Program-made: the position numbers and the translations under genes
In this document: piece after piece, positions 34,122 through 44,689 of the stretch
Layout: every line of letters begins with the position of its first letter
How positions within the stretch are numbered: the first letter of the stretch is position 1
Assembly: GCA_001574975.1 (NCBI GenBank)
Contig: KQ965790.1
Span: 194,679-258,678 of the forward strand
Direction: 5' to 3'
DNA from: Gonapodya prolifera JEL478
Taxonomy: Eukaryota; Monoblepharomycota; Monoblepharidomycetes; Monoblepharidales; Gonapodyaceae
Length of the DNA stretch: 64,000 nucleotides
Notes under the pieces: generated by a model
Told to the model about the DNA's origin: nothing
Seen by the model: only the letters and a program-made list of their open reading frames with translations
Database searches by the model: none

Positions 34122-34492
34122 TCAAGGGTTCTTCTGGCTGAAGTGGCCAGGGTGAAGGGATTGGTTGCGACCTTGGATGAAACACGCATTCACATAGAGG
34201 ATATTTCTCACTGCGTTGATGTCTTGGTTCCAGATCCACTTGCACCCATGAGTTGCGCATGATCTAGAAAACAAAGAAAATTGTAATTTACTTGAAAAAA
34301 GATTAAGAAAGCATGTCATTGAAACTCACTGCATGCCCCAAAGCTTCTGTTTGGTCCCTTGCTCATTCAGGAAATACTTGTGGCACCGTGAGCACACCTG
34401 ACTGGTCCTGAACCCCAGGAATGTGCACCAACACATTGTCTCAATTTTGGTGGCAAGTTTGCTGCACATGGATGCCAAGATTGCCATGAGAC
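34122..34492 (-). pseudogene. Fanzor (TnpB-like) C-terminal zinc ribbon and RuvC-III remnant
   Basis: Two minus-strand exons, 34492-34330 and 34263-34122, join across a GTGAGT..CTAG intron (66 bp, phase 2). Exon one encodes LGFRTSQVCSRCHKYF, which matches the TnpB/Fanzor pattern of a hydrophobic strand, a Thr-Ser pair and a CxxC zinc knuckle. Exon two gives SCATHGCKWIWNQDINAVRN: the second zinc pair, then the RuvC-III strand whose Asp is catalytic in the family (usual form NRDxNAxxN). About 35 residues follow to a stop at 34122. The expected RuvC-I Asp and RuvC-II Glu segments were not found immediately upstream, so this is a 3' part of a broken or more widely spliced gene. In eukaryotes Fanzors are RNA-guided nucleases carried by transposons; activity here is not implied. 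Confidence 0.58.
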
Positions 34493-34549
34493 CTGGAAAT
34501 GATTGGATGTGAGAAATTGTAAAGACATTGACACAATGAGATATCTCAC

Positions 34550-36460
34550 AATCCATGTTCACATGCGGCAGGTCCCTGGGGCATTGTGGAGGTTCATCCA
34601 GTGGCGGAGATCCACATTGAGTGACCTTCTGTGCTTACAAGGATTGGGGAAATTTGATTTTCTTGTGACTGTGGTGAGACATTCTGTGGTTAGGTACAAA
34701 CCAAGTTAAGGAATGAATCGGACTCAGATAAGGAGATGATTCATAGCAGAAGGTAAAGTAGTCACGTCAACACCTTGAGGCAGTGCCAGGGTTGGTTTGT
34801 GGGCCTCCTTTGTGGGGTGGGGTGGCTCTTGGCAGTGTTGCAGATGCCAGTTGATTGTGAGGTAATACAAGTGGAATCAGCAGAAGATGGGGGCCTGGGC
34901 AGCTGGTCGTGGTGGCGGGGGCAGAGGAACTCCTTGAGGTGGCAGGGGCAAGCCCCCAATAGGTTTGGCTATGGGATCTTCAAAGCCAACAGGGTCAGGT
35001 GGTGGAAAGGGTGGCACGCAGGTGTTTGGGTTGTGCTGGAGATATGTTAGTTATGCTTGGTAACACTGCCAGCATTGGGTCCAGAATGCGTACCACTTGT
35101 TGTGGAGCACGCATTGCTGCTGCACTTTGGCATGGCAACATTTTGCTGTGACATAGCCAATCTGGACCTGCGTGCCCTTGGCGGCCATCTGGGTGACCTG
35201 TAAGAAGAATGAATTGTGAGCAATGATGACAAATTCCACATGAAAACACACATCAACGCACCCAATCTGCCATGTTGCAAAAGTCCATGACAAGGTACCA
35301 GTGCTCCGGCCAAAGTCCTGTGCTTAGCTTCAAGCAGATAGTGAATGGGGAGCCATTGGGGTGGTCCCTGTGTAATTGTATGTTCTGGCAGAAGGATGGC
35401 TCCCGTCCAGTGTCTTCAGCTTGGGCTGCAAGTATGTACATTCCTTGTCAGTAACAAGGCATGATGTGAGATGTCATGCAGTGCAGTCTCACCTGGCTTG
35501 GGGGACAAGGCCTGCTGGAGGTGCTGCTGGTGTGGCATGCCTGGTAGGCAGTGGAGTGACTGGTCCAGCAGCAGCCGAAAGTGGGGCAGGAGCCTCTGGT
35601 TAAGGCAGGGCAAGCTGAGGATTTGGAGCTGCTGGCCGCTGTGGTTGGCAGGGTGGGTTAGGGAAGTGATGCATTGGAGATATGGGATTGAGACAAGGGT
35701 GCTACACAACCTAGGTGAGCTGCACGAGCCTGTAAACTGCAGGAACGTGTATATATATTATCAAACATACATAATATGTTGTAGCGCACACAGAACTCAC
35801 CTGCAGGAACGTGACGCCAAACTTGGGGCACGCCCTGCAGGTGCACTCATCTAAATACATGACCACAGTAGTGGCACAGCACTTAACACCTCACACTATA
35901 TATACCATGTCAATGGATGTCACCTGAGGCTATGGTGACAAAGGGGACATAAAGTACCATACCTTCAGGTTCTGATGATGTACAGTCCAATGTGTCACAG
36001 GCCATGGATTCAGAGGAAGAGGGAGGAGGCTAAGAAGATGTTTGCAGAGGTGGAGACATTGCATGAGATGTAGATGGGAGTGACGTAAGGTGATTGTCTG
36101 TGAGACACAATATCAGAACAAGATAAGGTACAGAAATGAGGAAGCCATGATACACACCTTCCAACTCCTTCATTAACACCTTGAAGTCCTTGCACATGGT
36201 GTCATCCCAAAACACTGGGTCTTAAATGCTGAACCCTAGCAATGCAAATTGAGTTTACAGATTCCAACTGTTATGAACCAACAAAACAGAATGTGCAGAT
36301 TCTTTCCATTTCCACTTACATGGAGTCTTTGTGGTCTTAGACTTCTGGATGATATGGAAAGCAAGAGTTAGATGATGCAAATGGTCCCTGGAAGTTCATT
36401 GAATGCACCTGCTTTGGAGAAGTCAAGAAGGAGCACACAATGGCTCCACACTTGACTTCA
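34550..36460 (-). pseudogene. Cys-rich multi-exon mobile-element-type gene, unresolved
   Basis: Read leftwards, several short exons with good splice signals give a coherent Cys-rich protein: CMVCKWAGHEVKCGAIVCSF (~36430-36390), FWDDTMCKDFKVLMKELE (~36210-36160), MACDTLDCTSSEPE (~36003-35962), KCCATTVV..DECTCRACPKFGVTFLQ (~35890-35801), then FTGSCSSPRLC with a long frame to ~35490, TICLKLSTGLWPEHWYLVMD (~35350-35280), KCCHAKVQQQCVLHNKWYAF (~35150-35080) and a Pro-rich linker. One in-frame TAG near 36030 interrupts it unless another intron removes it. Zinc-binding cysteine pairs resemble the accessory Cys clusters of fungal transposases; no family can be named. It may be the 5' part of the gene whose 3' end is the Fanzor-like fragment, since strand and order agree. 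Confidence 0.45.
35699..35922 (-). repeat. Dispersed repeat, copy 1 (zinc-cluster exon plus intron)
   Basis: About 225 bp that recurs in the same orientation at 44451-44682. Both copies include the exon encoding CPKFG[VI]TFLQ, its GTGAGT donor, a ~64-bp intron and the start of the next exon (TG.CSSPRLCST). Conservation covers intron as well as exon, so the copies arose by DNA duplication. Confidence 0.85.
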
Positions 36461-36550
36461 TGTCCAGCCCACTTGCAAACCATGCAGGGTGGTGGTCAAT
36501 GGGAGTTCTGAAGGGGATGACAGTGAGAGGTAGTTGGGCAAGGGGGGCAG
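35923..36550. other. Non-repeat remainder around Cys-rich 5' exons
   Basis: Contains the 5' exons listed for the Cys-rich gene, separated by short introns with GTGTGT/GTGCAT-type donors. Nothing else is recognised; no promoter was identified. Confidence 0.3.
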
Positions 36551-38357
36551 TATTTACGTTTTGAAGGCAAAGCCTGGAAATGTGTACACAAGCTCAGTGA
36601 ACGCTCCCAAACATTGCAAGTCTTTGCACTTAGTCTCTCACCTTTTCAGCCTAGCATCTCTGCCATATGGGGCCCTAGAAGAAATAGGAGATTTCTTTGA
36701 CAAACTCCTCTTGTTGCTGCTCATACAGATGGTGAGATTCCCATATTTCCTTGATTTGCTTGCACTTGCAAAGTTCTCAATGCTCTTGTGCAGAGAGAGC
36801 CACTGGCAATTGGAAATGGTAGCAGGCATGGGTTCAAGGAAAGGGAGGATGGTGTCAACAACCGCAGAGGTTAAAGGTAGACAGAGAATGGAAGGAATGG
36901 AACTTAGTGGTGGAAATGACTGAGTCTGCAGAGAAGAAGGCACAAAAATGTTGAAAAGAAGAGCTTTGAAGCACAACCAGGACAAGACTCACAAGAGAGT
37001 TTTCTGGACCACCTTGTAGCCCCTGCAGAGCCTGAGAACCCACGGATGTTGAAACATTGTCTAGTGCTGCACATGTGACAGCCCAATCAATGTAGTGTCA
37101 GTCTGTTTTCCCAAATCATATGGATGCAGCAGTCCAACGGGTGCGGGTGGTGATGCAGACAACACAATGCGTTCTTGAGACAATGGGTCTTGGCAGTAAT
37201 GTAGGACATAGTGGAGGAAGCTCTCTGTTGTATTGAGAGTTGAGGTGTGACTTGAGAAAGGAGGGGGGAGAACACATATTGTTTTGAAGTGGGATGCAAG
37301 AAGTCTGGACCAGAGAGAGAACCAGAATGGCATTTTGATATGACAGCAAGAGAGATGAAAGTAGTGGAGTGGAGTGTAGAGGAGTGTGCAAGGAAGTGAA
37401 CAAAAAAATGCTGAGTTCAAAGTGAAAAGAACAAAAGTCAAAGGCATCACACTCATATGGGCTTGAAATTGACAGTGGCAGCGCGAGGGTTGCTTTTCAG
37501 TGCAAGAAGGCAACCTTGGAGCTGTGATGCTGTTGGATCAGAGTAATGTTAGTCAGCAAACGTGATGACGTGAGCACAACAACAACAAAAGTGACAGCAA
37601 ACCACCATGTACCATTCCAAAAGAGATGATGCAACAGCCATGGACCAGTTTTGAGACCTTGCATGTGTCTGTCCAACAAAATTGAACATTGGATTTGGAT
37701 GACACAAAAGGAAACCTGGGTGAAATTGAATTTCTTTTGCCACTGGCACACCCACAAACTCAGCCCTGCATTGTGATAAGCTGTAATACCATGTGATTGC
37801 AATGTTTGCAGATTGAAGAATGGGCAGTGGTGACTTGGTTGGTAAGTGAAAATGGTTGAACCCAAAAGGATGCTGCAAGGGCTGTAGCAGAGTTTTACAG
37901 AGTGAAAGTTACACAGCAAACCATCTCCAATATTGACAACGAGTAGAAACAAGGCGCAAGAAAGCAATGGGGATGGAATTGCAGCCTCCATCAACAAATC
38001 TTCCATAACAAAACTATTTGCATTTGATTGAATAGTGTAGTAAATTCATCATTACCTTAACAAATATATATGCAAGATTATTACACATGTTTGCTGAACA
38101 AATTGTGAGCCAGATCAGTTGGGGCGAGGATGCTTTGGTCGAGCTACCCAATTTTCTTGTAGAAATGTGAAAAATGATAAGCCCACTCATTCTTGGTAAG
38201 ACAATGCTCACAGAAACATCTTCTTTCACTGGAGCTCACGACTTGGCGGCCAACAGAAGTCACTCAGAAGGAGAGACAACCACGTAGAACATCTTCCAAA
38301 GAAATTATGCGCCTCTCTGTAAACCTTCATTTGTAAATACAACATATTGTCCATTTC

Positions 38358-39839
38358 TCACGACCCCGCCCCCTTCCCCCCCGTCCTCCCATTCACCTGA
38401 CGCTGCCGTCCGCCCTCCGCCTTTCTCGCCGCAATGTAAGCCGGCACGTGTCCAAGCCTGTGTGGAAGTTGCGGCTTCCGCGGGGTCGAATCATTCGTGG
38501 GGGCGACGACGCGGGTGGGTTTGTGGGCCGCTTGGGAGGCTGCAGGGCGTATGACGCGCAGTTGGGGAAGCTCAGCTGGCAGTACTTTGTGAGGACTCCA
38601 GCACATATGAATATGACGACTCACCTGCAAGTGTCTCCGCGACCTGTGTGGCCTTTTTGGCACGCCGGTCGGCAACCTCGCGGTCCCGCGCTTGACCGCA
38701 GTGCACGACCCAGCGGTACTCTGCGAGCGCAAGCCGAGCGAAGAACTGTCGGCGGGTATTGGCCTCGATGGTTGGTTGCGAGGTCTCGGTTGCGTCAGTG
38801 GGATAAGGGTGAGGGGCATCGCGCGTGTCACTGCGCAGGTAGAGTGTGGTTTTGGAAACCGAGAGAGCGGAAGCGGAGGAGCTAGATGACGTTCCAGGCC
38901 GGGAGGAGTCAGTGGCAGAGTTGGAGCGCGGTGCGATATGCACCTCGCAGCGCCGCGCTGCCCCTGCCCCTGCCCCATCCGAGAGCGTGGCCGCGCCACT
39001 GTACCGTGCCCTCGCCGCTGTCCCATGCTGGATCCCCTTTGACACAGGCGGGTGCGTCGTCGTCTGCGCCACCAAGCAGTGCAGACACAGTCTCGTGCGG
39101 AACTCCCATGCGGCCACCGTAACAGAGTGGGGGTCGGCTGCAGCGGCAGCGGCGGCGGCGGGGCTGGACGGGCGGCGCCGAATGGTGGCGAGTGGGGGGA
39201 GGCCGGATAAGGTGTGCGAGCCCTGTGTGGTGAGTCCGGAGCCGCCCCAGGGTGCTGGGAGTGCGGTGGGTGGTGGACGCCGTGCAGGTGCAGGACGAGC
39301 GGAAGGCTTGGACTGGGCGAGTTTGGACGGAGACGACGACTTCGGAACGGTATCCGTGGCGACGTCGGGTTCTTTTCCGCATTCGAAGCACCACCAAGAA
39401 AACCATATGGTGGACAGAGCCTGGGTAGTTAACGTCGGCAAGTGGGGTGGTGGCAGCTGGTCACTTCGTGGAAGTAGTGATGCGATGTCGGAGGGGAGAG
39501 TGGTGACGAAGCGACCGTACGCTTCTTTCCACAATCTAGTGGCAATAGCAGCGTGTATCGCGAAGTGTGGGTGTGGGAGTGAGCGAAGTGATGGTCCACA
39601 AGCAAATGTCAGACATACAAGATTTCATCTCACCTTTCCTCGCTCCGCACTGTTGCTCTCCACTCCTTGCACACCAACGACGCGACCACAAGGTCCAGTG
39701 GAGAGTGTGCCGTAGCGAAAACCAGCTCCAGGACCTCCGGGGGAAGACGCGGGGAGCGGGATCGCGACGGAAGCGACGGGTGGGGATGTGACGCATCCGA
39801 GTCCGCAGTCGCAGTTTGTGACGATTGAGGACTCAGCAT
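38358..39839 (-). CDS. F-box protein
   Basis: The N-terminal F-box, LPPEVLELVFATAHSPLDLV followed by ASLVCKEWRATV, would recruit the protein to an SCF ubiquitin ligase through Skp1 (established for F-boxes). The ATG at 39837-39839 opens MLSPQSSQTATADSDASHPH. Exon 1 runs to about 39640 (donor GTGAGATG), exon 2 starts LWKEAYGRFV at ~39536 and continues to ~38623, and after a 49-bp intron the last exon ends at 38358 with PQLPHRLGHVPAYIAARKAE near the end. The region between has a CxxC (WCFECGKE), a second Cys pair (CLHCLV), an alanine run and Ser-rich linkers, with no recognisable substrate-binding repeats. The gene is CpG-rich and sits between two CpG-poor repeat blocks. Confidence 0.75.
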
Positions 39840-40301
39840 GCTCGTTGTCTGGCGGGAATGAGGGAGTATGAGGCCAACGGAGGCCAAACGAGGCCAAACG
39901 AGAGCTCTGTCCGGTTGAATTTGGTCGCTCGTGATTCAGCCAGTCAGGCCAGTCCGCCCCGCATTCGCTTTGTGTTTTGTATGCTGTGATAACTAGGGCT
40001 TCTTTAGGGACACGTTCCTCGTGTCCTCATTGAGCTGTCTGGTGTCTTCATTTGAACATTGTTTCGCAATAGTCCAAAGGGAGCATTCGCGGAATGGACG
40101 TATGCTTCAGGTGCAAAAAATCATGGCGCTATCTCGATTTCCTCCCTCCCCTCCCATCCTGTGCGACGTGCGTCAGAAACCCGGGGTCGCCGTGGCACCT
40201 AGTCTCTCCCGAATCATTCTGTGACGGTGCAACTCCACCATCACCCCTGGCAGTCTATTGCGCCTGTAAGAGGTACTCGTGCACTCCGAGAACCAATTCA
40301 A
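39840..40301. other. Spacer, no gene recognised
   Basis: 462 bp between the F-box start and the next + strand frame. It contains a short tandem GAGGCCAACG/GAGGCCAAACG repeat (39870-39900) just upstream of the F-box start. The CpG-rich to CpG-poor change occurs within it, at about 40.3 kb. Confidence 0.4.
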
Positions 40302-42134
40302 ATGAAGCAAACGTTGCACTGTTCAGGTGGTGACGTTTGCTTGGTGCAAGAAATGGGCGCAGCCGCAAACAGCCAACAAGGCCAAATGGTTATGGGTGCG
40401 TACAATGCCAACATTGCCAAGGCAACATCTGCTGCAGCTCGCATTCATCTAACAGTGAGAGCTGAAGACAAGTTCTTGAAGGAGTACAGGAAGTACAATC
40501 AGCAGGGAGATCTGCTTGGACTGGCGCCCTGGCATGTTATTGTTGTGGGTAATTATAATGGAGCAGCCTGGCAAAGACACAATATCCAAAATGCTTTCTT
40601 CAAACTTGGATACCAGTGATCCCCTGCACAACCCCTCCACTGTTGCTATGATGCACTGTATCAGGAGGAGGAGGACTTTGGTGATCATGTTTGTCTTGTA
40701 GTGGAAAAGATGAAGAACCCTCCATTTCTGCCTCAACTTCCCAAGCGCCTGAGAGCCCTGCTGGTGATGGAGTTAACTGCAAAGTATGTCCACCAGTCAA
40801 AGCTTTTGGAACTAGGGGACTTTGAAGAGTCCCTACACCAGCATATCAACAAGATAGAAAGTGAAGGAACAGATGGCCATAGTCATAAGGAACAGGGACA
40901 GTGGGGTGATTCCTCAAGCAATGAGGAAGATGGAAGGGACAATGATTGGACAGGTGGTGGTTTGGGAAAAGGCTCAAGCTCCTCACAAGGTTTCATCAGC
41001 TCTGAATCTGGCAACAAGGACTCCTACTGTAAAAATTTGTTGCTCCAGACCTCCCCTGCAACAGATGAGGCCTCTAATGTGGAAGCTGATGTACAGTGTG
41101 ACAAGTTACCAGCTTCCAGAAAGAGGAGTGCAGACGAAGCAGGGCTAGACAAAGAACACAAACACCTGGATTACAAATAGAATGTTGAGAGCTTGCTGGA
41201 GGAGTTGGCATTGAGCCTTAATAACAACAAGAACAAGGTGAGTATTGTATGCATGGAAGGTTTCCAATCTTGAATGTGATGAGAAAACATGGACCATTAG
41301 GCCACTGCTGGACCTATTAATGCCACTTCTACTGATCCCATGGGAGCTGTCAATGACCTGATCAAGGGTGACAAAATCTTCATCAAGAGTCTACATTCTC
41401 TACATGGACTTTTGATGCATCATCTAGACTTGATGCCATGTTTGATGAAGTTTATCTACTTGTTAAGGACCACACAGCAGTCTCAGTGCTTAGTCCAATG
41501 GAGGAGGAAGCACTGCAATGCCTGTTCCATGGATGATAGCTCACAAAAGAGACGGCAAGACTTCATGGAAACGGTGCAGGAGACCATGTTTGTTCAATTC
41601 AATTCCACCTCAAGCACGCAGTATTCAATGTGGAGGCTGGCATCAGCATGGAATTAGAAGCAAAAGGGATGGCTGGCACTCTTGGAGATGTCAAAACTGG
41701 TGAAGTGCAGTCTGCAAAAGTGGATGATAGAAGAGTTTGGGAAGGAATTGATGCCATGGAGATAAGACAAGTTCTGAAGGTGACTTAATGTTGTGCACTT
41801 TTAACTCCAACACTATCTGACCATCTGGATCCATGTAGGAGGACAGTTGATATCTTGCATTTGATCACAGTCCAAAGGAGCACAACAATATGCTTTGCAA
41901 CATATCCATACTGTTAACACTGACACTATCACTAAGAAAGGAGGTATAAAAGACCAAATGATCAGTCTGCATGCTGGGGGGAAGGTTGTTGCTGACAGGA
42001 ATGAGTTGACCAAGGTGGATTGTCAGGCTCAGGATGGGCAACCTGCATCTGACACCAATGCAGAGGCCCACCAGACAGGCCATTGTCTGAAGACCTGTCC
42101 CATAGGAGACTGTGACCTCTTTGTTTCCAATTAA
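40302..42134 (+). CDS. Unrecognised multi-exon gene in CpG-poor region
   Basis: Coherent + strand coding fragments that I cannot assign. The ATG at 40302 begins MKQTLHCSGGDVCLVQEMGA, with a frame to 40619 (LGLAPWHVIVVGNYNGAAWQ). A second block, 40701-41180, is KMKNPPFLPQLPKRLRALLV followed by an acidic, Ser/Gly-rich tail. Further exons near 41400-41510 (SSRLDAMFDEVYLLVKDHTA), 41540-41780 (GNGAGDHVCSIQFHLKHAVF, DVKTGEVQSAKVDDRRVWEG) and 41870-42134 (GAQQYALQHIHTVNTDTI to CPIGDCDLFVSN) look like real protein. Exon joins are unresolved, and stops at 40617 and 41178 need introns or are disabling. No transposase motif is seen. It may be host-derived or mobile-element cargo. Confidence 0.4.
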
Positions 42135-42490
42135 TGTGGACATGTTCAGTATAAACATTGATTCAAAAGTACAGTGTGCTGGACCTTTAGCTTACCTGCT
42201 GGAATGGGCATTTCCCAGAGCACACCTTGTGCCAGTTGTCTGTTACAGTGCTCCCTAACTAGCCTAGGGCTATAGCTATGTCTGGGCCTTCTCCCGGTGA
42301 CTTGGGGTCTCTCCCTCCACTCCAACCCTGTTACTCCCTTGGCCAAAGGTTGTCAAAGCACCAGAAGATAGCCTTCTGCAGGTATCAAGACCAACTTGCA
42401 GAGGATTATGTCTCAGGAAAACAAGTGGGTTGACAATGTCAGAGCCGCTGGGGGAAAACACTAGACTGAGACCAAAACAGAATGATAGAT
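42135..42490. other. Spacer in CpG-poor region, nothing assigned
   Basis: Between the end of the + strand gene and the minus-strand fragments. Open minus-strand frames cross it but show no motif or convincing splice structure. Confidence 0.3.
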
Positions 42491-44090
42491 AATTGCTTGT
42501 ACAAGGAGCGGATGACTCTAACGTACCATGGCTCTCCTGAAACCATGCCAGATTGTCTTTTTGTCCAGCTAAGGAAACAAGAGTCTCAACAATGCAGCCC
42601 TGTGGTGGCAAAGGAAATAGGTCAGGAGGTTGCTCACTGACAGTGTGCAAACAATAGGCTCACATGGTCTCAATGTGATTCAAGTGCATGCTTTGTGAGC
42701 ATTGGGGAAAGGCACTAACTAACCATTGCCTACCACCACAACCAAAGTAGTGTGGCAAATAAGGCCTCAAATAAACAACCTGCCTGTGATCACAACACTT
42801 ATCATCAAAGAAATTGGAGAGCATGTCTTTGAAGTGTAACAACCATGTATGCCAACTTAAATGCACCTCACAAATTGCTTCTGATAGGAAAGTGAACCTC
42901 TAATTATAAGGGTGACTAAGGCAAGCAGCTGCACATTCATTCACTTCCCAGCAAGCATCCATGGCAAACTAGAAGAAAATTAGCACTTCAACTGTTTTCA
43001 TTTGTGTCCTTGATGAAAACACTGCAATCAGCTCAAATTGTTTGATGCTGTCGCAAATGCTTTACCTGAGGAGTGCGTCTTTGGAACGTCTCTCCGTTAT
43101 GGTCACTGGAGGTACTACTGCTCCATGACTGATTCCGGGGCTCAAAGATTTTGACTGCCAAATTTCATCATGGGGAGACTCCACTGCAACAGTCCAAATT
43201 TTTGGAGGGGAAGCGGGTACCTCAGGAAATGATGGCACAGGCACAGACAAGCTTTCAATGATCTGTTTTGCAACACGCATGCTTTCATTCTCTTTCATCC
43301 ACTTTGTGGCAGTTGCTGCACTGTCTTCATCCCACCCACTCTTGCTTGCCTCCTCAAGATCCGTTTCACTGCCATTCCACTGCGCCTAGTGCTGCTTTAT
43401 CATCTCTGTACACAGGCTTTCCACAAGCTTGTTGTCTGTGCCACCGCAACAGATGCATGGTGAAGACAATGGGATGCTCAGGGTGGCCACCCAGTGGTGC
43501 TCAGCACAAGAGTGTCCTTCAGCTATTTGCAATCCAAATTTGGTATCAACACCACACTGTGAGGTTGAGGGCAGAGTCAGGATGGGAGGTGGTGGGGGAG
43601 GAGAAATAAGTGGGGCTCTTGAAGTATTAGCTGAATGGGCAACATTCAGTAATCCTTCTTCAAGTGGTTGGAATGTGGCTTCTGACTGTACAAGTGACAG
43701 TACATGATCCTGACCAAGTCTTCCACAGTCCATCCCTCAAGATCCTTTGAACCTATCACCAGAGTTGCAATCATTCTGTAATATATGTGCTTCTTCATTA
43801 ATATTGTTTCCTTTTCCCACCAAGGAAGCCAGGGCCCCAAGAGCTGTACTCCAAATGAATGCACTCAGCTGGTGTGCAGTGGCTACATGCCATAGCAACC
43901 AGCATGAAGCACAAACACAGTGAATCACTACCACTGTATTTGTTTGGAGAGGGAGCACAGACTCTGCTGCAGACTTGAGTGATTCCAGATAAGAGATGAA
44001 GAGTGCTGGAACAAAAGGCCCAAGTTGGCTCAAAACTGGTGGAAAATGGTCAGCAGCTTCTCCATGCATCTGGGGACAAAACACCCACAT
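42490..44090 (-). pseudogene. Minus-strand multi-exon coding remnant, unassigned
   Basis: Read leftwards from ~44090, frames give QLGPFVPALFISYLESLKSA, then (after a frame change) EKETILMKKHIYYRMIATLV and DLEGWTVEDL, then FGLQIAEGHSCAEHHWVATL with LSSPCICCGGTDNKLVESLC, and further left TDLEEASKSGWDEDSAATAT and WTVAVESPHDEIWQS. Near 42.9-42.5 kb come HLSWHTWLLHFKDMLSNFFD and IVETLVSLAGQKDNLAWFQE. One in-frame TAG (near 43388) separates otherwise continuous sequence. The style (Cys pairs, many short exons, CpG-poor) matches the other element-like gene at 34.5-36.5 kb. No family identified. Confidence 0.35.
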
Positions 44091-44450
44091 GAAATCAAAA
44101 TTTGATTCATCACTCTGTCACCAAGAACTTGGTCCAATTTGTGTCTGAGTGGAATTTGCAGTGAAGATCCATGACAGTTCCCCATTGCATGTAGGGATTT
44201 GTTGAACAAAGTAAGTCACACTGGAGTGGAATATGTGATGAACAGTGTTGAATTATCTTCATACAAGAGCCAAATGGCCATCGCAGCAAGTTTTAGACAG
44301 ATTCAGTCTCTGAGCTTGGCGTACTTGTTGGGGTCAATAGAATTGTATGCCTTGTCTACAACATTTTTCAACCTGAGCAAAACAAGGCATCCTCAGTATT
44401 TTTTCTAAAACAATCCCATGTGCTACAAACCATAGAGCGCCTGACTGAGT

Positions 44451-44682
44451 GTGCTACACAACCTAGGTGAGCTGCACAAGCCTGTATTCTGCAGGAACGT
44501 GTATATATGATCAGATGTACATAGCAAGATAAAATGTGCATAGAACTCACCTGCAGGAATGTGATGCCAAACTTAGGGCACGTCCTGCAGGTGTGCACAT
44601 CTAAACCCGCGGCCACAGTAGTGGCACAGCAGCTAATACCCAACACTCATACTACACTATATACTCCACATTAGTGGATGTC
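44451..44682 (-). repeat. Dispersed repeat, copy 2 (zinc-cluster exon plus intron)
   Basis: Second copy of the module at 35699-35922. It reads GISCCATTVAAGLDVHTCRT then CPKFGITFLQ, an intron, and NTGLCSSPRLCSTLSQALYG before a stop, so this copy is truncated compared with copy 1. It abuts the retrotransposon fragment on its right side. Confidence 0.85.
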
Positions 44683-44689
44683 AGTGTGA

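Larger units (their letters stand above)
33900..38230. mobile_element. CpG-poor, transposon-derived region (left part)
   Basis: Base use changes sharply: CG dinucleotides become rare while TG and CA are common (for example only three CG in 36541-36960 by direct count), whereas flanking genes are CpG-rich. The segment holds minus-strand, intron-split Cys-rich coding fragments including a Fanzor-like C-terminus, and a repeat shared with 44.45 kb. Long minus-strand frames at 36.6-38.2 kb are hydrophobic or low-information and I cannot assign them. No clear terminal inverted repeats were found by eye. Confidence 0.6.

Noticed and set aside
34500-34740. Segment containing RDLPHVNMD considered as an additional RuvC-III copy.
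   Set aside because: The resemblance is short, zinc ligands around it do not fit, and the better match is in the next exons to the left.
36600-38230. Long hydrophobic minus-strand frames that could suggest membrane proteins.
   Set aside because: They lie in CpG-poor, repeat-like DNA, have no splice or motif support, and hydrophobic content follows from T-rich codons on that strand.
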